Below, piece by piece: positions 1-11,013 of a DNA stretch of 60,030 bases. Every line of letters begins with the position of its first letter. The first letter of the stretch is position 1. The notes below the pieces were generated by a model. The model made no database searches and had not been told where the DNA came from. It worked only from the letters and a program-made list of their open reading frames with translations. Source of the DNA: Bacteroidales bacterium. GTDB taxonomy: Bacteria > Bacteroidota > Bacteroidia > Bacteroidales > UBA932. The stretch covers positions 1 to 60,030 of the forward strand of contig JAFUFP010000022.1 in assembly GCA_017469845.1 (NCBI GenBank), given 5' to 3'. A program made the translations under genes and the position numbers.

Positions 1-321
1 AGTGTGGGGGACCTTCCTCTCAGAACCCCTATCCATCGTAGCCTTGGTGGGCCGTTGCCCCGCCAACTAGCTAATGGAACGCATCCCCATCCCTTACCGA
101 ACAAATCTTTGGTCAAGTGAAAAGGCTATCGCTTGACAACATCGGGGATTAATCCTACTTTCGCAGGGCTATACCCGAGTAAGGGCCAGGTTGGATACGC
201 GTTACGCACCCGTGCGCCGGTCGCCATCAGGCGTATTGCTACGCCAATGCTGCCCCGCGACTTGCATGTGTTAGGCCTGTACCTAGCGTTCATCCTGAGC
301 CAGGATCAAACTCTTCTTGCT
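1..321 (-). rRNA. 16S ribosomal RNA, 5' part (runs off the left edge)
   Basis: The minus strand contains the universal 16S start AGAGTTTGATCCTGGCTCAG (A at 314), followed by GATGAACGCTAG and a variable region in the form usual for Bacteroidales. The conserved block GGCGACCGGCGCACGGGTG is present. Only about 321 nt of the 5' end are in the window; the rest of the operon lies to the left. The mature 5' end is placed seven bases before AGAGTTTG by analogy with E. coli. Confidence 0.97.
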
Positions 322-511
322 ATATTTCTTATATCTCTAAGTGTGATCCGGCATGTCTCTCCTTCCTCTCGGAAGGAATCGAAATTGACGCTCTCGATCT
401 ATCTGTTTTCGGTACTTGCTACTTGTACTTTCCTCAGTCTTTTCAATGATCTCTCTTTGCCGTTTTCACTGTCACAGGGCCTTGCTCAGACCCGTTGTTC
501 AAACGGGATTG

Positions 512-542
512 CAAAGGTAGGCATCTTTTTTAAACTGGCAAA
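512..542 (-). promoter_or_regulatory. rRNA operon promoter, Bacteroidota type
   Basis: Read on the minus strand this is TTTG (539-542), 19 bases, then TACCTTTG (512-519), an exact match to the Bacteroidota consensus TTTG-N19-TAnnTTTG. Transcription would start near 505, giving a leader of about 185 nt before 16S (322-505) that should hold the rRNA processing and antitermination signals. A run of A/T (543-575) lies upstream, as is usual for strong rRNA promoters. Confidence 0.85.
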
Positions 543-643
543 CTTTTTCGGGAAAATTTTTTGACATTTTTTTGGCATAAATATGCCTTTAACGTTATAA
601 GTCATTGAAGGCCCGACAAGTCCGCAAAATGAAAAATTTTTTC

Positions 644-666
644 AAAAAAATCGGCCTCTGAAGGCC
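644..666 (-). terminator. possible second terminator downstream of groEL
   Basis: Minus strand: GGCC-TTCAGA-GGCC followed by GA and seven T. The stem is only four base pairs, so this is weak; it lies about 75 nt past the stronger groEL terminator and just upstream of the rRNA promoter. Confidence 0.3.
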
Positions 667-740
667 TTCTGGGGCATAAATCGTTTTTGTGAATCATGTC
701 GTGTCCGAGGTATCCGGGTGTCATTTTCCACTACCTTGTC

Positions 741-774
741 AAAATATGGAGGCGCCCTTCGCAAGGACGCCTCC
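741..774 (-). terminator. groEL terminator
   Basis: Minus strand: GGAGGCG-T-CCTT-GCG-AAGG-G-CGCCTCC, an 11-bp stem with one internal mismatch, then ATATTTT. It lies 40 nt after the groEL stop codon, so it probably ends the groES-groEL transcript. Confidence 0.75.
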
Positions 775-814
775 ACAACATATGAAATATGTGAATATTT
801 CTTTCAGCGAAAGA

Positions 815-2446
<1,632 letters not shown>

Positions 2447-2477
2447 CTATTATATAATAATATGTATAGGCACCTCC

Positions 2478-2744
2478 TTACAGGATTGCCAAAATGTCCG
2501 ACTGACGGACGATGAGAAGCTTCTTGTCGTCCACTGTTACCTCGGTTCCGGCGTATTTTCCGTAGAGGACTTCGTCACCGACCTTAACCTCCATGGGTTC
2601 ATCCTTCTTTCCGGGGCCTGCCGCCACTACTATTCCCTGCTGGGGTTTTTCTTTCGCTGTATCAGGGATGTAAAGTCCCGCAGCTGTCTTGGTCTCGGCC
2701 TCTTTGGGCTCAATGACCACTCTGTCTGCCAATGGTTTGATCAT
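2478..2744 (-). CDS. groES: 10-kDa co-chaperonin GroES
   Basis: Heptameric lid of the GroEL chamber. An open frame extends to 2786, but the extra 14 residues are basic and unlike GroES; the start at 2744 gives [13 protein letters not shown], the normal GroES beginning, and 88 residues. The mobile-loop region (around residues 18-32) and the C-terminal [10 protein letters not shown] are present. The first gene of a two-gene operon with groEL. The leader carries a perfect 7-bp hairpin (2776-2793) and candidate stress-control sites farther upstream. Confidence 0.95.
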   Translation of the reverse strand: MIKPLADRVVIEPKEAETKTAAGLYIPDTAKEKPQQGIVVAAGPGKKDEPMEVKVGDEVLYGKYAGTEVTVDDKKLLIVRQSDILAIL

Positions 2745-2775
2745 GATATTGAATTTTTTGTGTTTTCTCTTTCCG

Positions 2776-2793
2776 GGTTCCGCCACCGGAACC
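2776..2793 (-). other. hairpin in the groES leader
   Basis: GGTTCCG-N4-CGGAACC, a perfect seven-base-pair stem 32 nt before the groES start. It has no T tract, so it is more likely to be a stability or translation element than a terminator. It also overlaps the in-frame upstream extension of groES, which argues against the longer start. Confidence 0.5.
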
Positions 2794-2809
2794 GCGCATT
2801 CCCTGTAGA

Positions 2810-2849
2810 ATCAAATCAAGTGCCAGTGGCCCTCCATGACAAATTGTCA
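2810..2849 (-). promoter_or_regulatory. candidate groESL control region: sigma-54-like sequence and palindrome
   Basis: On the minus strand TGGCACT-N4-TTGAT (2810-2825) resembles the sigma-54 consensus TGGCACG-N4-TTGCA: the -24 GG is kept but the -12 GC is GA. Just upstream lies the palindrome TGACAATTTGTCA (2837-2849). A related motif lies upstream of lon. No CIRCE element and no good TAnnTTTG promoter was seen here. The role in groESL control is inferred. Confidence 0.4.
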
Positions 2850-2914
2850 CGCTCTTTTGGCCTTCTTTTTGTCCCGTTATCGAAATACCTATGTAACTGA
2901 AGCGATATTTTCGT

Positions 2915-2922
2915 TACCTTCG
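2915..2922 (+). promoter_or_regulatory. possible -7 element for the macroglobulin-pbpC operon
   Basis: TACCTTCG differs by one base from TAnnTTTG and lies 26 nt before the start codon at 2949. No clear TTTG is found 19 nt upstream, so this is a weak call. Confidence 0.35.
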
Positions 2923-2948
2923 TGGAATAATCATAAAACTGACGCCTT

Positions 2949-5900
2949 ATGAGAAGATCCCTTCCATATTTCATTTCCCTCATCATTTCGTCGTGCATTC
3001 TTTCCGCCGTCATGGTTTCCTGCGGCGGAGGATCGGTGGGCAAAGCCCCCAGCACCGAATTCGCCACCTTCATAAAGGCATATTCCGGAGGCGTGATTTC
3101 CGGTGAAGCCCCGATAAGGGTCGAGTTCTCGCAAGACATTCCGCTTTCCGGAGAGGCGCTCGCCGGAGAACCGGTGAAGGATGAGATTTTCAGCTTCATT
3201 CCCCCCATCAAGGGAAGCACGAGGTGGATTTCTCCCCAGATGGTGGAGTTCGTCCCTGAGGAAGGTTCCCTCAAACCCGGCCAGACTTACAGGGCGACGC
3301 TTCGCCTTGACAAGGTGATGAAGATCTCCGACAGGAAACTTCACCGTTTCCCGTTCTCGTTCATGGTGGCGACGAAAGAGGGTGTCATCTCCGCCGACGA
3401 GGTCATCATCTCGTCAGCCGACCCCCAAAAGGCATCAGTGAGAGGAAGCATCCTCCTGAGTTCCCCTCTTGAGACGGAACAGCTCAGGAAGATGGTATCC
3501 TACAGATACCCGGGCGCCGATTCGCTGAACCTGAGCCTCTCCTCCGGAAACGATTCCAAGCATTTCACATTCTTCGTGGACGGTCTTCAAAGGGGATCTT
3601 CCGACAGTGAATTCAGAATCTCCCTCAAAGGTTCGGACGGTTTCCGCGACTCCAAGGAAGCTACTGTCACTGTACCCTCCTCCGGAGAATTCAGGGTACT
3701 GTCCTCGAAGATGGTCCAAGCGAAGGACCCCTACATCAAGGTACAGCTGTCTCAGCCCCTCGCCAGCGGAAATGACCTTTCCGGAATAGTCACCCTGGAG
3801 GGCGTGACGCGTCAGTACACCGAAATAAAGGACAATCATCTCAACGTCTATTTCGATGCGGTCAATTACTATCCTCTCAGGCTAACTCTCGACGAAGCGC
3901 TGAAAAGCGCCGAAGGCACAGCTCTCGGCAAAGGGTATGCGGCCTCATTCAATTCCGAGGAGGAAAAACCGGCCGTAATCATTCCCCTTCAGGGCAACAT
4001 CCTTCCCGACTCAAAGCAATTGATGCTTCCCTTCAGGGCTGTCAACTTGAAGGCGGTTGACCTCAAGATAATAAAGATCTATCAGGACAATGTCCTTATG
4101 TTCCTGCAGGACAACCGCTTGAGCGGAAGTTCCGAACTCAGGCGTTCCGGCCGCCTCGTATACAAGGGATGCGTCAGACTGGATGCCGACCCTTCAAAGG
4201 ATCTTCACAGGTGGCAGAATTTCAGTGTCGACCTTTCACGTCTTTTCAAGAAGGAGCCCGGTGCGATCTACAGGGTAAGGCTATCGTTCAGGCAGGAATA
4301 TTCCCTCTACGGACAGGACAGCGGCCTGGGCGGACTGGAGAATGTGGACCAGATGCTCGACCTTCGCTCGGGTGACGCGACTGCGGAAGAACTTGCGGAA
4401 TGGGATGAACCGGAATCCTACTATTGGGACCGCGGATATGACGGAGACCTTTCTTGGGATGAGTACGACTGGAACGACCGCGACAATCCCCTCAAGCCGA
4501 CATACTATTTCCAGTCCGACAGATTCCCCTACCGCAATCTCATGTCCTCGAACATCGGAGTCGTCGCCAAATATGCGGGCGGAGACCGTCTGTGGTTGAG
4601 CGCAAGCGACATAATGACATCGAAGCCTCTTTACGGAGTCGATTTTGAAGTGTACTCCTATCAGCTCCGTCTCATAGGACGCGGAAGGACCGATTCCGAA
4701 GGACTCGAGGAAATCACCCTCACCGGAAAGCCTTTCGCTGTCGTAGCCAAGCATTCCGGAGAAACCACCTACCTCAAGGTCACCGACGGTGATGAGAAGT
4801 CCCTCAGCCGTTTCGATACCGGCGGAAGGAAAGTCGAGAACGGAATGAAGGCGTACATCTACGGAGAAAGAGGCGTTTGGCGTCCGGGAGACACCCTTCA
4901 TGTGGCGATGATCCTGAACCAGAAGGGTCAGGCCCTTCCCCAGGCGATGCCCGCCACGATGGAACTCTACACCCCGGAAGGACAGTTCCATTCCAAGCAG
5001 GTCTGCGCTGACGCTCCTGGAGGATTCTACGTTTTCAATGTACCCACCCTTCAGGATGACCCCACCGGAATCTGGAACGCATATGTGAAAGTGGGAGGAA
5101 GTTCTTTCCACAAGAGCCTGAGGATCGAAACTGTGAAACCCAACCGTCTGAAGGTCAACATCGATCTGGGTTCTTCCCCTCTCCTTGCCGGACAAAGGAC
5201 TCAGGTCGATCTCTCCTCCAATTGGCTGACCGGTCCCGCAGCGGCGGGTCTCAAAGCCAAGGCTTCGATGACCCTTTCGAGCGCAGGGACACACTTCCCC
5301 GGTTTCGAAGGATACATCTTCAATGACCCCACTTCGACATTCTCTTCATATGAGACCGACCTTCTTGAGACAAGGCTGGACGGCAAAGGTGAAGCACGTC
5401 TGCACGTCAACATGCCCGAAGCGTCCGACGCTCCCGGCATGCTGTCCGCGAATATCCTGTGCAGCGTGGAGGAGCAGGGAGGAGACGCGAGCTTCTCGAC
5501 CCTCACTCTCCCCTTCTCGCCCTTCAGCGCCTATGTCGGCGTGAAATTCCCCGATGCGGGAGATGAAGGATACCTCGAAACCGACACCGACCACTCGGTG
5601 AAAGTCGCGGTTACGGACCCCGCCGGAAAGAGGATCTCCGGCCATGATCTCGAGTACAGGATTTACAAGCTCCAGTGGAGCTGGTGGTGGGAAAACTCCC
5701 CTTCAGCCATCAGCGCATACGTCAACGGTACCGGAGCCGAGCTGCTTTCATCCGGAAGGATAGTGTCCGGCTCTTCCGACAACACCATCCCTCTGAGGGT
5801 GGATTATCCCGATTGGGGCAGATACCTCGTTTACGTCAAGGATCTTGACAGCGGTCATGCTTCAGGAGGAACTGTCCTCATTGACTGGCCCTCATACAGA

Positions 5901-8489
5901 GGAAGGTCCGAAAAGACCGATCCCAACGCCATCACGATGGTGACATTCTCCACGGACAAGAACGAGTACCAGGTCGGTGAAACCGCCACGGTATATGTGC
6001 CCGCCGCCAAGGGAGGCCATGCCCTTCTTTCAATAGAAAACGCTTCCGGAGTACTGATGAGGAAATGGGTCAAGACCGCAGCATACGAAGACACGCCATT
6101 CAAATTCGCCGTCACCGCCGACATGGCACCGAACTTCTATGTCCACATGACGGTGGTACAGCCGCACGGCAACACTTCGAATGACCTTCCGCTCAGGATG
6201 TACGGAGTGCAGGGCGCAGCTGTCACCAATCCGGATTCACACCTCGAACCGGTAATCGACCTTCCTTCCACTATCCGCCCGGAAGAAAAGTTCACGGTGA
6301 AAATCAAAGAAAAGAACTCCAAGCCGATGACATACACAATCGCCATCGTCGACGAAGGACTTCTGGATCTCACCGCATTCAAGACACCGGATCCATGGAA
6401 GGAGATGTACGCCAAAGAGGCGCTCGGAGTGAAGACATGGGACATGTTCGACGAGGTGATCGGTGCATTCAGCGGAGCTTTCTCTCCCATGCTCAGCATC
6501 GGAGGAGACCAGTCGATCATAATCAACAACCGCCGCGACAACAGGTTCAACCCCGTGGTGAAGTTTATGGGTCCCTTCACTCTGAAGAACGGTTCAGCCA
6601 CACATGAGGTCACGCTTCCCATGTACATCGGAAGCGTCCGCGTGATGGTCGTGGCCGCTCAGGGCGACGCTTTCGGCAGTGCCGAAAAGACCGTCCCGGT
6701 CAAGGCTCCCCTCATGGTTCTGCCGACCCTACCGAGGGTACTCGGTACAGATGAGAAGGTATCGCTTCCCGTCAATGTCTTCGCAACTGAAGATAACATA
6801 GGCAACGTCAATGTTTCCGTCAAAGCGGAGGGCCCCGTGAAAGTGGACGGAGCGCAGAGCCTCTCCCTGTCCTTCGGCAAAGCGGAAGACAAGATGGCCC
6901 TTTTCAACCTTGCTACAACAGGGGAAGGCACAGCGAGGATAACGGTCAGCGCACAAGGCGGAGGCTTCTCGGCAAGTGAGACCGTGTCTATCCAGGTAAG
7001 GGATCTCGCTCCCATCACCAGGCTTACCACCTCTTCGGTGATAGCGGAGGGCAAGGAAGCGTCATTCGACCTTTCGAAGGCCCAAAGCAGTTCACTGGAG
7101 CTGTCAAGCTTCCCTTCGATCGATTTCTCCGAAGCTTACTCTTTCACCAGGAATTACGCATATTCCTGCACTGAACAGCTGTCGGCAAGGGGAATGAACC
7201 TCGTCTACACGATGCAGTTCCTTCCCGAGAATGAGAGCGAAGGAGCCAGGGAGATGATTCCTCTGATCCTCAAGGAACTCTACTCCCGCCAGATGCCGGA
7301 CGGAGGATTCGGGTACTGGCCCGGAGCGACCTCTTCGGATCCATGGGCGACTTCCATGGCGGGACAGTTCATGAACGAGGCACTCTCTCAGGGATTCGAT
7401 GTCAGCGGGATCGTGCTTTCCGGATGGGAAAGATACCAGAAGGCTATGGTCCAGCTCTATAGGCCGGTAGCCCAGAAGGGCACGGGAGCTGACCTTACAC
7501 AGGCTTACCGCCTCTACACCCTCGCCCTTGCCGGGAAACCGGACAACGCTTCCATGAACAGGATGAGGGAAGCGGGAGGTCTGACATTCAGGACACGCAG
7601 CATGCTTTCTTCCGCTTATTCGCTCTGCGGAAAGGGAAGCATCGCCACGGATCTTCTCAAGGCGACCGAAGAGAGTTCAGACTCGAAGCCATATACGGAC
7701 GGATTCGGATCATCACTCCGCGACAAGGCGATAATGCTCGAAGCCCTCACACTTTCCGGAGACATAGGTAAAGCCCTTGAAGTTGCGGGAGAAATCGCTC
7801 CCATGTTCAAGGACCTCTACTCCACCCAGGAACTCGCATTCGTTTCGGTGGCGATGTCCCGTCTGGCCCAGAAGACAAACACCGGAGCGTTGGAAGCAAC
7901 CGTTTCAGTGGACGGCAAGGAAGAAAAAGTGGGAACCGCCAAGGCTGTTTTCACCAAAGAGATCCCCGCTTCCGCATCTTCCGTTTCCGTCAGGAACTCT
8001 TCCGGTGGTCCCATCCATGCTTCGGTGACGACCTTCTCAAAGGAAAAGGGGAACGTTCCCGCTTCCTCCAACGTCCTCAGGCTTTCAGTCGTGTACACGG
8101 ACTCCAAGGGTGCGACGATATCCCCATCTTCCATTGCACAGGGAACTGATTTCAAGGCGACCATAACGGTTCAGAACACTTCCCTCGCCGAAGACATAAG
8201 GAACATCGCACTCACCGACATAATCCCTTCCGGTTGGGAAATCTACAATGACAGGATGACCGGAGCCGCCGTGGCGGCCGCCGACGCATACGACTATCTC
8301 GACATAAGGGATGACAGGGCGATATGGTATTTCTCCCTCGACAGGGGAACATCCAAGACTTTCGTCCTGAGGATGAGGGCCGCATACCGCGGTGAATTCA
8401 CTCTGCCTTCAATAAGCTGCGAAGCCATGTACAAGCCCGCTCTCAGGGCCAGGACGGCTTCCGGTACAGCGACAGTAACCCAGCAGTAG
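2949..8489 (+). CDS. bacterial alpha-2-macroglobulin-like lipoprotein
   Basis: Large (1846 residues) envelope protein thought to trap attacking proteases; in E. coli the homologue (YfhM) is encoded next to PBP1C and believed to guard the periplasm after wall damage. A hydrophobic N-terminus ends in a lipobox (MVSC, Cys25), so it is probably a lipoprotein. Residues about 600-1100 hold the MG repeats typical of the family. The thioester motif CTEQ is at 1407-1410, followed by the helical thioester domain (GGFGYWPGATSSDPWAT) and a final Ig-like domain. A very acidic, Tyr/Trp-rich stretch lies near residues 485-525. pbpC follows after 14 nt, so the two are almost surely co-transcribed. Confidence 0.93.
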   Translation: MRRSLPYFISLIISSCILSAVMVSCGGGSVGKAPSTEFATFIKAYSGGVISGEAPIRVEFSQDIPLSGEALAGEPVKDEIFSFIPPIKGSTRWISPQMVEFVPEEGSLKPGQTYRATLRLDKVMKISDRKLHRFPFSFMVATKEGVISADEVIISSADPQKASVRGSILLSSPLETEQLRKMVSYRYPGADSLNLSLSSGNDSKHFTFFVDGLQRGSSDSEFRISLKGSDGFRDSKEATVTVPSSGEFRVLSSKMVQAKDPYIKVQLSQPLASGNDLSGIVTLEGVTRQYTEIKDNHLNVYFDAVNYYPLRLTLDEALKSAEGTALGKGYAASFNSEEEKPAVIIPLQGNILPDSKQLMLPFRAVNLKAVDLKIIKIYQDNVLMFLQDNRLSGSSELRRSGRLVYKGCVRLDADPSKDLHRWQNFSVDLSRLFKKEPGAIYRVRLSFRQEYSLYGQDSGLGGLENVDQMLDLRSGDATAEELAEWDEPESYYWDRGYDGDLSWDEYDWNDRDNPLKPTYYFQSDRFPYRNLMSSNIGVVAKYAGGDRLWLSASDIMTSKPLYGVDFEVYSYQLRLIGRGRTDSEGLEEITLTGKPFAVVAKHSGETTYLKVTDGDEKSLSRFDTGGRKVENGMKAYIYGERGVWRPGDTLHVAMILNQKGQALPQAMPATMELYTPEGQFHSKQVCADAPGGFYVFNVPTLQDDPTGIWNAYVKVGGSSFHKSLRIETVKPNRLKVNIDLGSSPLLAGQRTQVDLSSNWLTGPAAAGLKAKASMTLSSAGTHFPGFEGYIFNDPTSTFSSYETDLLETRLDGKGEARLHVNMPEASDAPGMLSANILCSVEEQGGDASFSTLTLPFSPFSAYVGVKFPDAGDEGYLETDTDHSVKVAVTDPAGKRISGHDLEYRIYKLQWSWWWENSPSAISAYVNGTGAELLSSGRIVSGSSDNTIPLRVDYPDWGRYLVYVKDLDSGHASGGTVLIDWPSYRGRSEKTDPNAITMVTFSTDKNEYQVGETATVYVPAAKGGHALLSIENASGVLMRKWVKTAAYEDTPFKFAVTADMAPNFYVHMTVVQPHGNTSNDLPLRMYGVQGAAVTNPDSHLEPVIDLPSTIRPEEKFTVKIKEKNSKPMTYTIAIVDEGLLDLTAFKTPDPWKEMYAKEALGVKTWDMFDEVIGAFSGAFSPMLSIGGDQSIIINNRRDNRFNPVVKFMGPFTLKNGSATHEVTLPMYIGSVRVMVVAAQGDAFGSAEKTVPVKAPLMVLPTLPRVLGTDEKVSLPVNVFATEDNIGNVNVSVKAEGPVKVDGAQSLSLSFGKAEDKMALFNLATTGEGTARITVSAQGGGFSASETVSIQVRDLAPITRLTTSSVIAEGKEASFDLSKAQSSSLELSSFPSIDFSEAYSFTRNYAYSCTEQLSARGMNLVYTMQFLPENESEGAREMIPLILKELYSRQMPDGGFGYWPGATSSDPWATSMAGQFMNEALSQGFDVSGIVLSGWERYQKAMVQLYRPVAQKGTGADLTQAYRLYTLALAGKPDNASMNRMREAGGLTFRTRSMLSSAYSLCGKGSIATDLLKATEESSDSKPYTDGFGSSLRDKAIMLEALTLSGDIGKALEVAGEIAPMFKDLYSTQELAFVSVAMSRLAQKTNTGALEATVSVDGKEEKVGTAKAVFTKEIPASASSVSVRNSSGGPIHASVTTFSKEKGNVPASSNVLRLSVVYTDSKGATISPSSIAQGTDFKATITVQNTSLAEDIRNIALTDIIPSGWEIYNDRMTGAAVAAADAYDYLDIRDDRAIWYFSLDRGTSKTFVLRMRAAYRGEFTLPSISCEAMYKPALRARTASGTATVTQQ

Positions 8490-8503
8490 GACGGACCGGT
8501 ACT

Positions 8504-10855
8504 TTGAAGAAAGGACAAAAGACTGATGAAAGTGTCATTTCCGCCCGGGAGGAAACCCCCGGACGGAAATTTCATGCCATACTTCTCAGGTTAAAAAACC
8601 TTTCTCCATTCAAGAAGATTCTTCTGGCCATAGGTGCGGGACTGCTCCTATGGTATGCGTTCTGCCTTCCCCGCGACCTTTTCGAAGGCACGTCTTATTC
8701 CACTGTCGTCAATGACCGGAACGGATTCCTTCTCGGAGCGAGGATCGCCGATGACGGGCAGTGGAGGTTTCCTCCCTGCGACAGCATTCCCGAAAAGTAC
8801 GAAACAGCCCTCATACAATTCGAGGACAAGTATTTCAGATACCATCCCGGAGTGAACCCGATAGCGATCGGAAGGGCTCTTGTGCAGAACATCCGTGCCG
8901 GTCACGTCCAAAGCGGAGGCAGCACCATCACGATGCAGGTCATAAGAATGTCCAGAGGAAAGGAAAGGACCCTGTGGCAGAAAGCGGTTGAGGCCATCCT
9001 GGCGACCAGGCTGGAAATTGGGCGTTCCAAGGACAGGATACTTTCCCTGTATGCTTCGTACGCCCCCTTCGGAGGAAACGTTGTGGGGCTTCAGGCCGCA
9101 TCGTGGAGATATTTTTCCCGCGCTCCGGAGGATCTGTCCTGGGCCGAAGCAGCCACTCTTGCCGTACTGCCGAACTCCCCTGCCGGAATACATCCCGGCA
9201 GGAACCGCGAACAGCTGCTCGGGAAAAGGAACCGCCTTCTGGACGCCCTGTACAAAAAGGGCAAGATAGATTCCCTGGATTGGGTACTTGCCATAGGCGA
9301 ACCCCTTTTGGCCGAGCCCCGTCCCCTGCCTTCGTTGGCTCCGCATCTGGTTGACGGATACTATCTTTCGGACCGCGGCAAAAGCGTAACGACGTCTGTT
9401 GACCGTGACATGCAGAGAACGGTCGAAAACATCACTTCCAGATGGAACCGGGAACTGTCCCGAAGCGGCATAGACGATCTTTCAGCCGTCGTCATTGATG
9501 TACGCACCGGAGATATTCTCTCCTACGTGGGAAACTCTTCCCCCGAGAGGAAACGCCCCGGGTCACAGGTCGACGTGGTCCGTTCTCCAAGGAGTACCGG
9601 CAGCATCCTGAAACCATTCCTTTACTGCGCCCTTCTTCAGGACGGGGAGATCCTTCCACGCACTCTTGTCGCCGACACGCCCATCAACATAAACGGGTTC
9701 ACTCCACAGAACTTCGACATGCAGTATTCGGGAGCCGTCAGCGCGGATGAGGCCCTTGCCAGATCTCTCAACGTCCCCGCCGTGCATATGCTGAGAAGTT
9801 TCGGTGTGCAGAAATTCCTGAACCTGCTGAGGGAAGCCGGTATGACGACTCTTCCCAGGGACGCGTCCGATTACGGGCTTTCGCTCATCCTCGGAGGAGG
9901 AGAAGGCACTCTTCTGGAGATCACACGAATGTATGCCGCGCTGAGCCGCTCATACCAAAGCGGTTCCTCCAAGGATAAGGACTCCTTCCCCCTCAATGAC
10001 AAAGTGGCCCTTTGGTACACCCTCGACGCCCTGTCCGGAGTGAACCGCCCGGACGAACTGGACCTCAGGATGGTATCCTCCGTCGGAAAGGTATCCTGGA
10101 AAACCGGTACCAGTTACGGATTCAGGGACGCTTGGGCTGTCGGTGTGACTCCGGATTATGCCGTGGGGGTATGGGCCGGCAACGCCGACGGGCATGGAGT
10201 GACGGGACTCGTCGGAGCGAGAACAGCGGGTCCTGTGCTGTTCGACATATTCAGTATCCTCAAAGCTGACAGGGAAAGGAAAGGGGCATACATAGAAGAC
10301 GGATGGTTCCTCGCTCCTCCGGGAGAAGACGGGGTATCGGAAGAGGTCTGTCTACGGTCAGGGCATCTCGCCTCTCCCGGATGCAAGGCAACCGGAAACG
10401 GAACCGCGATGATGCTGATCCCGTCGAAAGCGGTGAAAACGGATCCCTGTCCCTACCACAAGGTCATAGACGGAGAAGTGTCATTCATCCTTCCCCCCGC
10501 CATGGAGTGGTATTACAGGCAGAACCATCCCGAATACTCCCCCGCCTCTTCGGGAAAAAGGGCCGGCGTTCCCGTGATGGAATTCATTTACCCGGAAAGC
10601 GGGAGCACGATCCATATTCCACGACAACTCGACGGTTCGGTGAAAGGAATCGTCCTCAATCTGGCCCATAGGGAGGCCTCCATTCCGGTATATTGGTATA
10701 TGGACAGGGATTATATCGGTCAGACACGCTACATCCACCAGCTGACGGTCACTCCCGAGAGCGGGAAGCATACCCTGACGGTGACGGACCAGAACGGGGA
10801 AAGTCTGAGCATCGTTTTCACGGTGGCGGACAAAAACGAAAAAAGGTCACCCTAA
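8504..10855 (+). CDS. pbpC: penicillin-binding protein 1C, bifunctional glycosyltransferase/transpeptidase
   Basis: Inner-membrane enzyme of peptidoglycan synthesis. The start is TTG at 8504, 14 nt after the upstream stop; no in-frame ATG exists before the membrane segment (about residues 38-56). GT51 motifs: FEDKYFRYHPG with the catalytic Glu107, and GGSTITMQ at 138-145. Transpeptidase motifs: SILK with Ser367 and Lys370, an SLN motif, and KTG at 533-535. The C-terminal 90 or so residues form the PBP1C-specific domain. Its partner is the macroglobulin-like gene directly upstream. The stop codon lies in the loop of a hairpin that acts as a terminator for tRNA-Gln on the other strand. Confidence 0.96.
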   Translation: MKKGQKTDESVISAREETPGRKFHAILLRLKNLSPFKKILLAIGAGLLLWYAFCLPRDLFEGTSYSTVVNDRNGFLLGARIADDGQWRFPPCDSIPEKYETALIQFEDKYFRYHPGVNPIAIGRALVQNIRAGHVQSGGSTITMQVIRMSRGKERTLWQKAVEAILATRLEIGRSKDRILSLYASYAPFGGNVVGLQAASWRYFSRAPEDLSWAEAATLAVLPNSPAGIHPGRNREQLLGKRNRLLDALYKKGKIDSLDWVLAIGEPLLAEPRPLPSLAPHLVDGYYLSDRGKSVTTSVDRDMQRTVENITSRWNRELSRSGIDDLSAVVIDVRTGDILSYVGNSSPERKRPGSQVDVVRSPRSTGSILKPFLYCALLQDGEILPRTLVADTPININGFTPQNFDMQYSGAVSADEALARSLNVPAVHMLRSFGVQKFLNLLREAGMTTLPRDASDYGLSLILGGGEGTLLEITRMYAALSRSYQSGSSKDKDSFPLNDKVALWYTLDALSGVNRPDELDLRMVSSVGKVSWKTGTSYGFRDAWAVGVTPDYAVGVWAGNADGHGVTGLVGARTAGPVLFDIFSILKADRERKGAYIEDGWFLAPPGEDGVSEEVCLRSGHLASPGCKATGNGTAMMLIPSKAVKTDPCPYHKVIDGEVSFILPPAMEWYYRQNHPEYSPASSGKRAGVPVMEFIYPESGSTIHIPRQLDGSVKGIVLNLAHREASIPVYWYMDRDYIGQTRYIHQLTVTPESGKHTLTVTDQNGESLSIVFTVADKNEKRSP

Positions 10856-10862
10856 GGTGACC
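10839..10862 (-). terminator. tRNA-Gln terminator, inside the 3' end of pbpC
   Basis: Minus strand: GGTCACC-TTAG-GGTGACC followed by six T. The perfect 7-bp stem lies 7 nt past the tRNA-Gln 3' end. Its T tract and left arm are the last codons of pbpC, and the pbpC stop TAA is in the loop. Confidence 0.8.
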
Positions 10863-10869
10863 CCGAAAG

Positions 10870-10940
10870 TTGAGGTATCAGGATTCGAACCTGAACTGAG
10901 GGAACCAAAATCCCTAGTGCTGCCATTACACCATACCTCA
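10870..10940 (-). tRNA. tRNA-Gln (anticodon TTG)
   Basis: Minus strand: acceptor arms TGAGGTA/TACCTCA close perfectly; anticodon stem GGGAT-TTTGGTT-CCC presents TTG; T-arm GGTTCGAATCC is canonical. CCA is not encoded. A -7 element TACCTTTG lies about 33 nt upstream and a terminator 7 nt downstream, so it is transcribed alone. Confidence 0.96.
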
Positions 10941-10972
10941 GTACCGTAACCGTTCCGAAAGCGAACGGATTG

Positions 10973-10980
10973 CAAAGGTA
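10973..10980 (-). promoter_or_regulatory. -7 element for tRNA-Gln
   Basis: TACCTTTG on the minus strand, identical to the rRNA -7 element and followed by the same GCAATCCG context. The -33 TTTG is not well conserved at the expected distance. Confidence 0.6.
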
Positions 10981-11013
10981 ATCATTTTTTCCGATTCGGA
11001 AATATTTCTTCCA

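Noticed and set aside
133..564. Open frame of 143 codons over the 16S gene and its leader
   Set aside because: It overlaps rRNA and the rRNA promoter and has no protein-like sequence.
2745..2786. Longer GroES start adding 14 residues
   Set aside because: The added residues ([14 protein letters not shown]) are unlike GroES and overlap a leader hairpin.
4281..5294. 337-codon minus-strand frame inside the macroglobulin-like gene
   Set aside because: Shadow of the real frame; no start context, promoter or recognisable motifs.
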